Below are positions 34,816-44,821 of a DNA stretch of 64,000 nucleotides, one piece after another. The stretch is from Telopea speciosissima. Its lineage: Eukaryota > Streptophyta > Magnoliopsida > Proteales > Proteaceae. The stretch spans positions 58,478,970 to 58,542,969 of the forward strand of contig NC_057925.1 in the NCBI RefSeq assembly GCF_018873765.1. Reading direction: 5' to 3'. How positions within the stretch are numbered: position 1 is the first letter of the stretch; every line of letters starts with the position of its first letter. The notes beneath the pieces were generated by a model. That model was not told the DNA's origin and made no database searches. It saw nothing but the letters and a program-made list of their open reading frames with translations. The translations under genes were made by a program, and so were the position numbers.

Positions 34816-35960
34816 AAGCCTGTTCAACCTACATGTATGTTTCACATATGATTCGGTGATGATGATGTATCCTTTTATTTAAAAAATACTTATCTAATTT
34901 AGTAATACTGTTGTTTCTCAAGTTATCATCTATTTTATTTAATTATGGAAGAGAGTTTCCTAAAAGGCATTCGGGGAGCCAATGAGAATACATACGAAAG
35001 CATCAACAATGTTAGGATTTCCACCTTAGGGGTGAGTAACTCATTTCACCGTCCCTTGTGTCTGAGCATAGGGACAATGCTACCTTTTAGGCTTCTTTTC
35101 CCCTTTAACTATTTAAGTACAATTTAGTATCATTTTGAGAAAGGGATATTAAAAGTACTTTTGGGTCTTGGTTCAATATACATTATCTATTTTTTACACA
35201 TTTTCATTATCTTTAAAAATAAAAAAAAAAAGAGAATAAGTTTTTGTGTGCACCGTGGGTGCAAGAAAATACAAGCATCAATGGTTGTCAATATCTGCCC
35301 CCTATATATGAATAATCAATGATACCCATCCACCGTTTCCCTATATCCTATGGACACCATCTGAATCCATCGATCAAGATGAAAGAAAACTCGGTTTTAC
35401 AAAAAAACATTGAACTTTAGGGCTAAAAAAGGATAACTAGAATGATATAAAATATCTTTGCAACCACAAATTAAGATATCAAAAGTGATACAGAGTGCTT
35501 ATTTCTAGAGAAAAAAAAGAAAAGATAATGCTTATTTGGCTATTTTGTGTTATTTATTTATTTTTATAATATAATGACAAGAGACAGGTTCTCTACACCC
35601 ACCAAGCGTAGACATATCTTTACAATATCATCCCAAAATTTACAAAATGGAGTTAAAAAAAAATTCAAGGCTACTAAAGTGTGGAGAGATGGTGTATGAA
35701 CATACATGGGGAGTGTATCCCGTTACTTAGAAAGGTATATGACTAAATTTGAATTTTGATTTTTTTAATATGACCGGTTCACCTCATTACCTAGATATCC
35801 ATATGGTCCAAATTGATACATCACTTTTTAAGCGACAAAAATTTTGTATATATATATTTTGGTAGAAGTTCTAGTTTATAGGAGGAGTAAGAATAACCCT
35901 AAATAGGTGGGTGAACCCTTATTCATTTGAGAAGGAAAACTTCCCCTTAGCCAAGTGGTG
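34816..35960. other. intergenic DNA, nothing recognised
   Basis: AT-rich sequence with short tracts such as ATATATAT near 35850. No exon or well-bounded repeat was seen. Confidence 0.35.
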
Positions 35961-35964
35961 TCTT

Positions 35965-36410
35965 GGTTGGTTCTAAAACTTCATGTGTATGTCTGAGGAT
36001 CACAATTCGTACTCTTGGATCGGATTGGCCGACATCGGTTAGATCGGATCGGTATCGGTTGAGGCCGATCCCGAGATTAGACCGATATGGCAAGGTTTGT
36101 ATGGATCGTTCCCTGGATTGGTCAACTCAGTTGGATCGGTCGATCTGATCCTTGACTGATCCGACTGATTTTTTTTGGATTTTTTCAAAGTTTATATTAT
36201 CTTGACCGATATTGACTGATACCATCCGATATTGACCGATCCGACTCGATCCCAAGATCACAACAACCACCAACTTTGGCTAATACATGACCTTATCCAT
36301 AAAAAAACAATTTTGAGGATTTTTTGACCGATCTTGACCGATTTGTACTGATCCGATCTTGATCCGAAAAGGTTTCGGCCATGATCGATACCTGGATTTT
36401 GAACCTTGCT
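35965..36410. repeat. large CCGAT/ATCGG-rich repeat
   Basis: Very dense GATCGG, CCGATA and TTGACCGATA words in both orientations. The right side ends GGATTTTGAACCTTG and the left side has TTGGTTCTAAAACTTC, resembling the inverted ends of the smaller family members. Non-coding. Confidence 0.5.
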
Positions 36411-36775
36411 GAGGATAGTACCTCATGCCAAATTCAAATAAGGCTTCATTTATTTGTAAATTATTGTAATTACCATTCTACATTTTTTCAAAAAAGCACC
36501 CTAAAGTAATATGTTTTTTAAAGACAACTGCTTGCTCATATGGAATGAATTTGGTAGAGCACTTAAGCCCCCCAAAAGGTCTTGGTCTTGAGCATATTGT
36601 TAATATTTTAATCCCCTATAATCTTTTTTGTCCCCTTAATTGATAAAGTGGGAGAAATATTTTTTTAATATACTATTAATTTTGATAATAAAATAGTGGA
36701 TTCCATTGTAAAAACTTTAAATTCTTCATATCAATTAATGTGAAATAATAATAATTGTTATTATTAATAAAGACA

Positions 36776-37030
36776 GTTAATGAGTCATATTATGAAATTA
36801 TGGTGAAGGGTTATTGAAACTCACTTGGGACAAGAAACTATTATTATGGAGAACCAATTTAATTTTATGTCATGAAGATCCACGATGGAAGCTATTTACC
36901 TTATTAGGAAACTCATGAAAAGATTTAGAGATTGCAAAAAGAATCTCCGTATGGTATTTGACCTATAAAAAGCCTATGACAAAGTCCCTAAAGAGTTAAT
37001 CTAGCAAATACTAGACAAGAGACGTGTTTC
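36776..37030 (+). mobile_element. RTE-type LINE, 5' part (5'-truncated, interrupted)
   Basis: Encodes, with several stops, the fingers/palm part of an RTE reverse transcriptase: SHIMKLW, RVIETHL, ENQFNF, RSTMEAIYLIRKLM, and KAYDKVPKELI (the conserved KAYD block). It stops at 37030, where a Copia element begins; the frame resumes at 44822 on the far side. The element's own 5' half is missing, a usual result of incomplete reverse transcription. Confidence 0.82.
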
Positions 37031-37937
37031 TGATAATCCCACCAGCAAGATCCCCTTGGACCGTCACTGGGCCCGAGGGAAAGTGGCACCTGGGTCCTCT
37101 CCTCCCTTAAAGATGGGAGCTCGGAAGGATAAGACCTCATAGCTCCATGTCTACAAGAAAACAAGTAAAGTCAGTAGATCCACAAGTAACAAAGCTTTCA
37201 AGCAAAAGAGGAAGAGCAAAGGGGGGTTTACCTAAATGACATAAGAGCACCCGATGAGGCTCGGGGAACTTAAGACTAGGAAGTTCATCATATAGAGGAG
37301 ATGGGCAGGTCGATCCTCCCTAATCGAGCTCCGCTGCTGCATCGAAGTCCTCAAAAAACCAGAAAAAAGCGAGGTCGATGGTCATGGTCCTGATCTTGTC
37401 ATTGAACACGACCTCGGCCTAAAGAAAAACGACCAAAAAATTGGCTAAGTATAAAACTTTTTGTCTATGCTAGATTTGCGCGTTAACACGAAAACAACTA
37501 TAACTTTCTCGTCCAACACTGAAATGATACGAAACCAGTTGCGTTGGAACCGTGACTCGACGAAATTCATTTCTCATGGGACTACTTTACCCAGAAATGC
37601 CATTAAACCTTCCAAAAATGATCTTAAAGTCACTGCCATTGCATGAACCTATGAAATCACAACTTTAACAATATGAAACCTTCACCTGCTACTTCGCCCC
37701 TTTGCCAAACACTATATAAGGACTTAATATGCTGTTAAATGGTGTTCTTCAAGTACGGGTACCCCTGTAGCCCTGCCAAATGACTAAAATACCCGTATAG
37801 CTGTGTAGGTGACTGTTTGACCGTTTCAGCTCTTCCAACTCATCAAATACCACTGTCGCATCACCAATATGGATAATAAGGTTGCCAACAATGACAACAC
37901 CACTCCAGAAAACCTCAATTGACCCGATTGACCAACA
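37031..37937 (-). repeat. 3' LTR of Copia element 1 (chimeric)
   Basis: Only its two ends match the 5' LTR: 11 bases at 37031-37041, and 37420-37937. The 378 bp between them are unrelated and replace about 1,050 bp of normal LTR (43234-44286). Confidence 0.85.
37042..37419. other. foreign segment inside the Copia 3' LTR
   Basis: Not present in the 5' LTR or in the second Copia copy. GC-richer than its surroundings. On minus it contains an open stretch (AEVVFNDKIRTMTIDLAFF, ending in DFDAAAELD and a stop near 37324) that reads like coding sequence, but I recognise no family. It could be a fragment of another element or a captured gene piece. Confidence 0.5.
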
Positions 37938-38060
37938 ATCTCCCCCTTTGGAATTGTTGGCAACTCTTTACACACACACCAACTTCTCCCCCTTTGACAA
38001 CAAGTACAAAGGGTCATGGAAACTCCCCCTATCCAGAAGCTCCCCCTGTATACATGCCTC

Positions 38061-39689
38061 CTACTGCGCAACTGGAGTGACAACTCCAAGTTTATCTCGT
38101 AGCCGTTCAAAACTCTCCTTGGGAAGTGGTTTTGTGAAAATATCAGCCACCTGTACTGATGTAGAGACAAAATCCAATCTCACCTCATTAGTTGTGACTT
38201 TCTCTTTCAAGAAGTGATATCGGATATCAATGTGCTTTGTCCTCGAGTGTTGTATCGGATTCTTTGAAATATTTATTGCGCTCATATTATCACACATGAC
38301 AGGAATCGGTTCAAAACTGTCAATGCCATAATCTGCAACTTGCCTCTTCATCCAAATCACTTGAGTGCAACAAGCTGCCGCTGCAATATACTCTGCCTCT
38401 GTCGTAGACAATGAAACAGACTCTTGCTTCTTACTGCGCCATGCAACAAGGGTTTGGCCAAGATAGAATGCACCGCCACTAGTACTCTTCCTATCATCCA
38501 CACTACCTGCCCAATCCGCATCTGAAAATGCCATGAGAGTGAATTTAGAGGTCTTGGAATACCATAAACCATACTCAACTGTACCCTGAAGATATCTGAA
38601 TATTCGTTTAACTGCCAATAGATGTGTCTCCTTTAGGCTGGCTTGAAATCTAACTACCAGACAAACTGCTTGCATAATATCAGGCCTTGACGCTCTCAAA
38701 TACAACAAACTGCCAATCATAGACCTGTACATTGTCTGATCAACTAAGGGGGAATCATCATCTGTACTCAGTTTGCATCCCATAACCATGGGCGTACCCA
38801 TTGGTTTACTATCCTCCATCGGGAATTTCTTCAACATCTCTTTGGTATACTTCATCTGGCATATGAAAATGATGTTTTGCCATTGGCTCACCTGCAATCC
38901 CAGAAAGTATGAGAGTTCTTCGAGCATGGAAATCTCGAACTCTTTCTTCATGTACTCTATAAACTGTTTACACACTTCATCATTGTGCCCTCCAAAAATG
39001 ATATCATCTACGTATACTACCAGAATCAATTGACTACTGCCTTCTGTCATCACATACAGGTTGCTATCAACCATACCCTTACACAGTCTCAAATGATGCA
39101 AATAAGTATCAAGTCTGGAGTACCAAGCTCTTGGAGCTTGCTTCAATCCATAAAGAGCTTTCTTTAGTCTACAAACCATATGTGGATCCTCCCCAAGCTG
39201 AAAACCATCTGGTTGCTCTATATATACTTCCTCTTCAAGATTATCATTCAAGAAAGCTGACTTCACATCCATCTGATATACCTTGAATCCCTTATACACC
39301 GCCAAAGCTAGGAACATCTGAATGGATTCCATCCTTGCTACCGATGCAAAAGTCTCATCAAAATCTATTCCTTCCACCTGAGCGTTGCCCGTGCACACAA
39401 GTCTGGCTTTGTTTCTCATCATCTGGCCATCTTCATTTAACTTGTTCCTGAAGACCCACTTGGTTCCAATAATATTCTTGTCTGCTAGTCTGGGAACTAA
39501 CTCCCATGTGTTGTTCTTCTCAATCTGATCCAACTCTTCGTTCATGGCTTTAACCCAATGTTCATCTTTGCTTGCTTCATAAACGGACCTGGGTTCCACC
39601 TGTGACAATAGAGAATATGTAATGACCTTCATCTTTCTTGTTTGCATGCCCGCTTTAGGATCTCCGATGACTTGATTTGCGGGATGCAC
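38061..39689 (-). CDS. Copia reverse transcriptase and RNase H block (element 1)
   Basis: This 542-residue open block is the best-preserved part of element 1. The reverse transcriptase begins around [12 protein letters not shown] and NNTWELV, with [27 protein letters not shown] (first catalytic Asp), [13 protein letters not shown], and the YVDDI active-site pair. RNase H follows with [24 protein letters not shown] and CDNMSAI, then HIDIRYHFL and the C-terminal ADIFTKPLP. It lacks its own start and would be made as the C-terminal part of a polyprotein. Frames upstream are broken. The usual G-Y-x-Q block after KARLV reads TGNAQ, showing decay. Confidence 0.9.
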   Translation of the reverse strand: MHPANQVIGDPKAGMQTRKMKVITYSLLSQVEPRSVYEASKDEHWVKAMNEELDQIEKNNTWELVPRLADKNIIGTKWVFRNKLNEDGQMMRNKARLVCTGNAQVEGIDFDETFASVARMESIQMFLALAVYKGFKVYQMDVKSAFLNDNLEEEVYIEQPDGFQLGEDPHMVCRLKKALYGLKQAPRAWYSRLDTYLHHLRLCKGMVDSNLYVMTEGSSQLILVVYVDDIIFGGHNDEVCKQFIEYMKKEFEISMLEELSYFLGLQVSQWQNIIFICQMKYTKEMLKKFPMEDSKPMGTPMVMGCKLSTDDDSPLVDQTMYRSMIGSLLYLRASRPDIMQAVCLVVRFQASLKETHLLAVKRIFRYLQGTVEYGLWYSKTSKFTLMAFSDADWAGSVDDRKSTSGGAFYLGQTLVAWRSKKQESVSLSTTEAEYIAAAACCTQVIWMKRQVADYGIDSFEPIPVMCDNMSAINISKNPIQHSRTKHIDIRYHFLKEKVTTNEVRLDFVSTSVQVADIFTKPLPKESFERLRDKLGVVTPVAQ

Positions 39690-39692
39690 TTT

Positions 39693-39914
39693 TTACCACT
39701 TTTTAAAACTAGGTCTTCCATCTCTCTCTGTCACTGTGTCAATCTCATGGGCATTTATGTCTGCATCCTCATGCTTTTGAACTTTCACAACTTCATCATT
39801 TACAGTTGCATCATCATCAACCTCTTCAAAAGTTTGTTCTTCTAACACTACTGGTTTAGAGTGGGGTAATGTTTCATCAATCTTCACATCTGAACTCTCC
39901 ACAACTTTTCCCAA
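39693..39914 (-). pseudogene. Copia integrase-RT linker fragment (element 1)
   Basis: A short acidic stretch (VVLEEQTFEEVDDD, then EIDTVTERDGRPSF) corresponding to the variable C-terminal region between integrase and RT. It is separated from the integrase block by a one-base deletion near 39955 and from RT by another frame change near 39690, judged by comparison with element 2. Confidence 0.75.
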
Positions 39915-39958
39915 CCTCTTATCGAAGCACTTGTAAGCCTTGCTCTTTGAGGAATACC

Positions 39959-41134
39959 CTAAGAAAATCCTTGATCTGTTCTATCGTCAAATTTTCCAAG
40001 GTTGTCTTCCTTTCTTTTGATGAAGCAACGACTACCAAACACCCTAAAGTGTTTCATTGTGGCTCTTCTATTAAACCATAATTCATATGGAGTCTTGGAT
40101 TCTTGTGGTCTCAACAAGCATCTGTTGCCAATGTAGACAGTTGTATAGATGGCTTCTCTCCAAAAATGTTTTGCAATATTATTATCTGTAAGCATTGCCC
40201 TAGCCATTCCTTGAACTGTCCTATTCTTCCTTTCGACTACCCCATTTTGTTGAGGGGTTCTTGCTGCCGAATGCAGAATTCGTATGTCATGTTCATTATA
40301 AAATTCTATGAAAGCATTCCATGTGAACTCCTTTCCTTGGTCAGATCTGATGCACTTGATTGTTTTACCAGTCTCATTCTCAACCCTTTTCTTAAACACC
40401 TTGAGGCAGTGGAAGGCTTTAGTTTTATCCTTAAGAAAAAAGACCCATGTCATCCTTGAATACTCATCAATAAGTAACATAAAATATCTCTCTCCTCCAA
40501 TTGCTTGTGTCCTCATTGGTCCACACAAATCTGTATTAATTAAGTCTAAAGGCTTACTAGGATAGTGTTCCTTTGACTTGTATATAGTCCTTGTTTGCTT
40601 ACCCTTCTGACATGATCCACAAACATGATTTGTGAGGTTCTTGATTTTTGGAAGATCCCTAACACCCTTATTCTTGCTCAACTTGGTTAAGTTCTTGAAA
40701 TTTATATGTCCAAGTCTTCTGTGCCAAAGTGTAGTTTCATTCTCCTGACTAATCATGCAACTGTCATCATTGCTCTCTGTAAGAACATACAAATTTCCAT
40801 CTGTCCTGGAACCATGAGCCACTTTCTTTCCATTTTTCGTCTTCCTTATCTTAAAACCTTCCTTCATAAATAAGACCTCATTTCCATGGTCACATATCTG
40901 ACTCACACTCAGAAGGTTATGTTTCAACCCGCTCACATACAACACCCTGCCAGATTTTATTCTTCCTTGATCCAAGTTGATTGTCCCCTTGCCTTTAATC
41001 TTGGCCCCATCATTGTTCCCAAATCTAACTGAGCCACTTTCAACTTTATCAAGATTTAAAAATCTATCTCTTTCACCTGTCGTATGAGTAGAATACCCAC
41101 TGTCAAGAAAATCCATGGAGATGATCTTCTTCAA
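39959..41134 (-). CDS. Copia protease and integrase block (element 1)
   Basis: 391 residues. The retropepsin motif DSGYSTHTTG near the start carries the catalytic D-S/T-G triad. Next is the GAG-pre-integrase zinc region (LWHRRLGHINF, then CGSCQKGKQ). The integrase core D-D-E is visible: Asp in INTDLCGPM, Asp in IRSDQGKEF, Glu in PQQNGVVERKN. It ends where a one-base deletion alters the frame. Upstream, a TGA and a small insertion near 41110-41130 separate it from gag. Confidence 0.9.
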   Translation of the reverse strand: MKKIISMDFLDSGYSTHTTGERDRFLNLDKVESGSVRFGNNDGAKIKGKGTINLDQGRIKSGRVLYVSGLKHNLLSVSQICDHGNEVLFMKEGFKIRKTKNGKKVAHGSRTDGNLYVLTESNDDSCMISQENETTLWHRRLGHINFKNLTKLSKNKGVRDLPKIKNLTNHVCGSCQKGKQTRTIYKSKEHYPSKPLDLINTDLCGPMRTQAIGGERYFMLLIDEYSRMTWVFFLKDKTKAFHCLKVFKKRVENETGKTIKCIRSDQGKEFTWNAFIEFYNEHDIRILHSAARTPQQNGVVERKNRTVQGMARAMLTDNNIAKHFWREAIYTTVYIGNRCLLRPQESKTPYELWFNRRATMKHFRVFGSRCFIKRKEDNLGKFDDRTDQGFS

Positions 41135-42177
41135 GCCTTAAAAGCCGTCTGAACAATCAATGATTTGTTGCTTTCTCCTGTCTTCTTCTTCTCAACCCAA
41201 ACTGCTTTTTCAGATACAGTGATGGATTTTCTAGCTTCCTTCTTTGTAAGCACTTTCTTGTTCTTTGTGTGATATTTCTTCTCCTTCTTCATAGACTGCC
41301 TTTGAGAGGGAAGCAAAGTCTTGCAGTTTCTTGCAATGTGACCAAGCTTGTAGCATCTAAAACATTCCACAATCTGATCTACCAATGGTGCAAACCTATT
41401 CTTCATTTTGACAACTGTAGGCTTGACATTTCTTCTACATTCTGTTACTCTGTGTCCATACATGTTGCAGCCATAACAATACCCATTGAACCTTTGAGTC
41501 TGCCAAATATTCTTCATGTAGTATTTGGATCTTTGATAGTATACAGTAGTAAACCCATCTTCGTCAACCTTCTTGCTAGTAGAATTCATATGTCTTGAAC
41601 CTCTTCTCTTCTCACTAACAAACCTGACCGGATTATGTGCAGTGTCATTCCCTTTTATCTTCACTCTCTTTGAAGAACTTCCATTCTCATAGCCAAGACC
41701 AGATTTATCATTGATAGGTCTTTGTCTACTAAGGAGATCATCTAACATGCTAGCTTCATTTGATGCTTGATCATGTTCTTCTTCAGTTTCTTGAACAGAA
41801 ACCTCATTGCCCTTGTCATTCACAGTTGTAACTATTGGAGATGTATTTGCAACTGTAAGGTAGTCCTTATTTTTCAAATTTTTATGCTCGACCTTTAGTT
41901 TTACTATTTCTTCTTCAAGCTTGGCACATTCATCAACTTTCAAAGATAAGGTAATGCTAATATCTTCAGTCATCTTTTGTGTTTCTTCAATGGTGAGCTT
42001 TAGTTGAATGATTTTCTCTCCTTCTTCTGCAAGCTGCTTCTCCAACATCTTGCTTCTCTTTCTTTTTATCTTGAGCTCATTTAAGGTAGTATAAAAAATA
42101 GTTTCCAGATCTTCAGCTTCTGATTCTTCATCCTTCTTCATCCTCATCAGATTTTTCTTCCTCCTCTTGATTGTCAT
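41131..42177 (-). CDS. Copia gag C-terminal region with coiled coil and two zinc knuckles (element 1)
   Basis: About 348 residues. A charged heptad-rich stretch (LEKQLAEEGEKIIQLKLTIE and onward) predicts a coiled coil. It is followed by LLSRQRPINDKSGLGYENG and two CCHC knuckles: CYGCNMYGHRVTEC and CFRCYKLGHIARNC. This extended gag-protease linker is seen in several plant Copia lineages. It overlaps the upstream gag frame by about 50 bases because of a frame change near 42150. Confidence 0.8.
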   Translation of the reverse strand: MTIKRRKKNLMRMKKDEESEAEDLETIFYTTLNELKIKRKRSKMLEKQLAEEGEKIIQLKLTIEETQKMTEDISITLSLKVDECAKLEEEIVKLKVEHKNLKNKDYLTVANTSPIVTTVNDKGNEVSVQETEEEHDQASNEASMLDDLLSRQRPINDKSGLGYENGSSSKRVKIKGNDTAHNPVRFVSEKRRGSRHMNSTSKKVDEDGFTTVYYQRSKYYMKNIWQTQRFNGYCYGCNMYGHRVTECRRNVKPTVVKMKNRFAPLVDQIVECFRCYKLGHIARNCKTLLPSQRQSMKKEKKYHTKNKKVLTKKEARKSITVSEKAVWVEKKKTGESNKSLIVQTAFKA

Positions 42178-42601
42178 TACTTGCTAAGACCATGAACATT
42201 AGTTCATCATCAGAGTCTTCAACTTCTATTAATTCTTTTGAAGATGAGTCATCTTCTTGAGTCATCAAACTCTTCTTTTTAAAGATGTTCTTGGAGGCTT
42301 GGGTGTCTTTATTATCTGACTCAACTGTTTTGCCCTTCTTTGGACACTTAGAGGCAAAATGTCCTATACCTCCACAATTAAAGCACTTCAATGAAAGTTT
42401 TCCCTTATATTTACCTTTACCATTCTTGAACTTCCTGGTAAGGTAGGCAATAAGCTCATCATCAGAATCTTCATTAGCATTTTCTTGCTTAATTTTTAAC
42501 TTCTTCATGGCTTTAAATGCAGCCTCATTCTCTGTGGATTTAGGCTTCACCATTCTCATTTTATATGCAGTCAATATACCATGCAATTCATCTAAACTCA
42601 A
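42128..42601 (-). CDS. Copia gag nucleocapsid segment (element 1)
   Basis: Begins at LDELHGILTAYKMR, the conserved end of the plant Copia gag (UBN2) domain. It continues through a basic stretch to a canonical CCHC knuckle CFNCGGIGHFASKC, then an acidic tail. It is out of frame with the 42598-43149 block by one base near 42618. Confidence 0.82.
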   Translation of the reverse strand: MSLDELHGILTAYKMRMVKPKSTENEAAFKAMKKLKIKQENANEDSDDELIAYLTRKFKNGKGKYKGKLSLKCFNCGGIGHFASKCPKKGKTVESDNKDTQASKNIFKKKSLMTQEDDSSSKELIEVEDSDDELMFMVLASNDNQEEEEKSDEDEEG

Positions 42602-43149
42602 CTCATCAAGTTCTTTGACTCTTCTATAATAGACACCTTTGGGTTATAGAGATCCGGCAAGGACCTAAGAATCTTCTTTACAACCACTGCATCCTTGATT
42701 TCCTCACTAAGACTTCTGATGGCATTTATAATTTCATTCATTTTACTCATGAAGCTTTCCACTGTATCTTCATCAGACATCTTCAAATTATCAAACAGTG
42801 ACCTATAGTGTTGTAGTTTTGCCTCTTTGATCTTCTCATCACCTTCATGGACATTCTGTAATTTGTCCCACACTTCTTTAGCAGTCTCACATCCAACAAT
42901 CCTGGCAAACTCAGTGTTGACCAATGCACTTAGAAGTGCATTCTTAGCCTTAGAGTCGTTTTCATACTTCTTGAGTTCAACTGTATTAGTTATATCACCT
43001 GTGGGAATTTTGTATCCATTCTTCACAGACATCCAAACACTGTAGCCCAATGATTTCAGATATGTCTCCATCCTGATTCGCCAAAAATCATAATCTGTTC
43101 CATCAAACTGTGGTACCTTGCTGTGACTGTAACTACTGTTGCTATCCAT
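42598..43149 (-). CDS. Copia gag N-terminal domain (element 1)
   Basis: 183 residues starting MDSNSSYSHSKVPQFDGTDY, the usual start of plant Copia gag (DUF4219-like FDGTDYDFWRIRMETYL). Then ETAKEVWDKL and SFMSKMNEIINAIRSL follow. The ATG lies about 60 bases inside the PBS, which fits the genomic-RNA start. It ends prematurely at 42598 through a single-base loss. Confidence 0.9.
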   Translation of the reverse strand: MDSNSSYSHSKVPQFDGTDYDFWRIRMETYLKSLGYSVWMSVKNGYKIPTGDITNTVELKKYENDSKAKNALLSALVNTEFARIVGCETAKEVWDKLQNVHEGDEKIKEAKLQHYRSLFDNLKMSDEDTVESFMSKMNEIINAIRSLSEEIKDAVVVKKILRSLPDLYNPKVSIIEESKNLMS

Positions 43150-43208
43150 CCTTCTTTCTCTCAGCTCACTGCCCCAAGCTGTTAAGCTTCAATTCATTAG
43201 TTAACTTA

Positions 43209-43220
43209 GCTCTGATACCA
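43209..43220 (-). promoter_or_regulatory. primer-binding site of Copia element 1
   Basis: On minus the sequence is TGGTATCAGAGC, two bases inside the 5' LTR. This matches the 3' end of initiator methionine tRNA, the usual primer of plant Copia elements. Confidence 0.92.
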
Positions 43221-43222
43221 CT

Positions 43223-44816
43223 TTATAATCCCAGGTGCACTGAGAGGGGGGGTGAATCAATGCCTTAAAAAATTCTTCCAAACTCAATCTCGTAGCTATG
43301 ACAATCATATATAAAGATTGGCCAGGGCAGTCCCGTAATTACCAATCACACATGCACGTCCACCTCGCAACCATTTTGTGGCCAGGTCTACCATACAGTA
43401 CACCAAGTATACGTGGTTCGGCCAAGCTGCCTACATCCACGGAGGAATACCCGTAAGGGTTTCGTAATTCCTCAAATACTCAACTCAAATTCGACTACTA
43501 CAATAGCCCATGTGCTACAATACCTGCTTCTAACTCCGTAACAACGAAATCTAGGGCTACAACCCCAATCCAATCTAGCCCCAACTTGAATGGAATTACA
43601 ATATGAATGTAAAAATTCAATTACAAGTCCCTCCCAATAACATGAACAAAATTAGGATTCTTTCAACATGAATTAAACCCTAGATATCAAATAGGACTTG
43701 TGAAACAAAAGATTACTTCTCCCTGAGTAATCCCGTGACTAACCCACTGCTTGAAGCCTTCCTGATGTCGTGCACGTTCTCCAACGTTCAAAGCAGCATC
43801 TTCGATCGTTCAATCAAGGTTTTTCACAGTTTTTGATGTTTTTGACATTTTTCTGCTCTTTCTCACATTTTCACTGTGTTCTCCTTGAAAAATTATGCAA
43901 TTTAAAAAAAAAGGACGACTGATTTGGACTCTGAATGAGAGAGATATTGCCTTCCAAAGTTAGATGATCCAAAATGGCAAGTGGAGGGTGGAAATGTAAT
44001 ATTCAAAAGTATTTGTGACAATCGGCAAGGCACGACTTGGGTTTCAAGATTTGCCGAGAAATTACTTTTCAAAAATTGTGACACCTGTACAGCACTTACC
44101 CAAAATAAAATTCAAACTTCAACAACCATACTACTCTCTTAAAGAACAATGTTATGGTGTTTCGTGTAGCACCGTGCACCATCAAGGGCAAGCCAATCAG
44201 AGAGTTCATGATGAACAACATCCAACAGCCACCATGATTCTGTAATTTTATAAAACAATGGGAAACATCTATCGATAGTAGCACTTTAAAGAAAAATGAC
44301 CAAAAAATTGGGTAAGTATAAAACTTTTTGCCTATGCCAGATTTACTTCATTTTTGCGCATCAACACGGAAACAACTGTAACCTTCTCTTCTGATACTGA
44401 AATGATACGAAACCAGTTGTGTTGGAACTATGACTCGACGAAATTCATTTCTCATGGAGATCACTTCACCCAAATATGCCATTAAACCTCTCAAAAATGA
44501 CCTTAAAGTCACTGCTATTGCATGAACCTATGAAATCACAACTTTAACAATATGAAACCTTCACCTGCTGCTTCGCCCCTTTGCCAAACACTATATAAGG
44601 ATTTATTATGCTGTTAAATGGTATTCTTCAAGTGCGGTTACCCCTGTAACCCTGCCAAATGACCAAAATGCCCTTATAGTTGTGTAGGTGACTGTTTGAC
44701 TGTTTCAGCTCTTCCAACTCATCAAATACCACTGTCGCATCACCAATATGGATAATAAGGTTGCCAACAATGATAAAACCACTCCAAAAAATCTCAATTG
44801 ACCCGATTGACAAACA
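43223..44816 (-). repeat. 5' LTR of Copia element 1
   Basis: 1,594 bp, matching the LTR of element 2 (58514-60172) along its length apart from an extra block of about 70 bp in element 2. On minus it begins TGTTTGTCAATC at 44816. Contains no supported gene; open frames within it are incidental. Confidence 0.88.
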
Positions 44817-44821
44817 GTTTC

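Larger units (their letters stand above)
37031..44816 (-). mobile_element. complete-ended but inactive Ty1/Copia retrotransposon
   Basis: Minus orientation, 7,786 bp. The 5' LTR is 43223-44816, with PBS 43209-43220 next to it. Then come gag, protease, integrase, RT and RNase H, a non-coding stretch, a polypurine tract near 37938-37952, and the 3' LTR 37031-37937. LTR ends are TG...CA in the 3' copy; the 5' copy has one changed terminal base. Target duplication GTTTC lies at 37026-37030 and 44817-44821. The order integrase before RT defines Copia. At least four frameshifts or stops separate the coding blocks, so it cannot make one polyprotein. The shared parts of the two LTRs differ at roughly one base in ten by eye, so the insertion is old. 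Confidence 0.93.
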
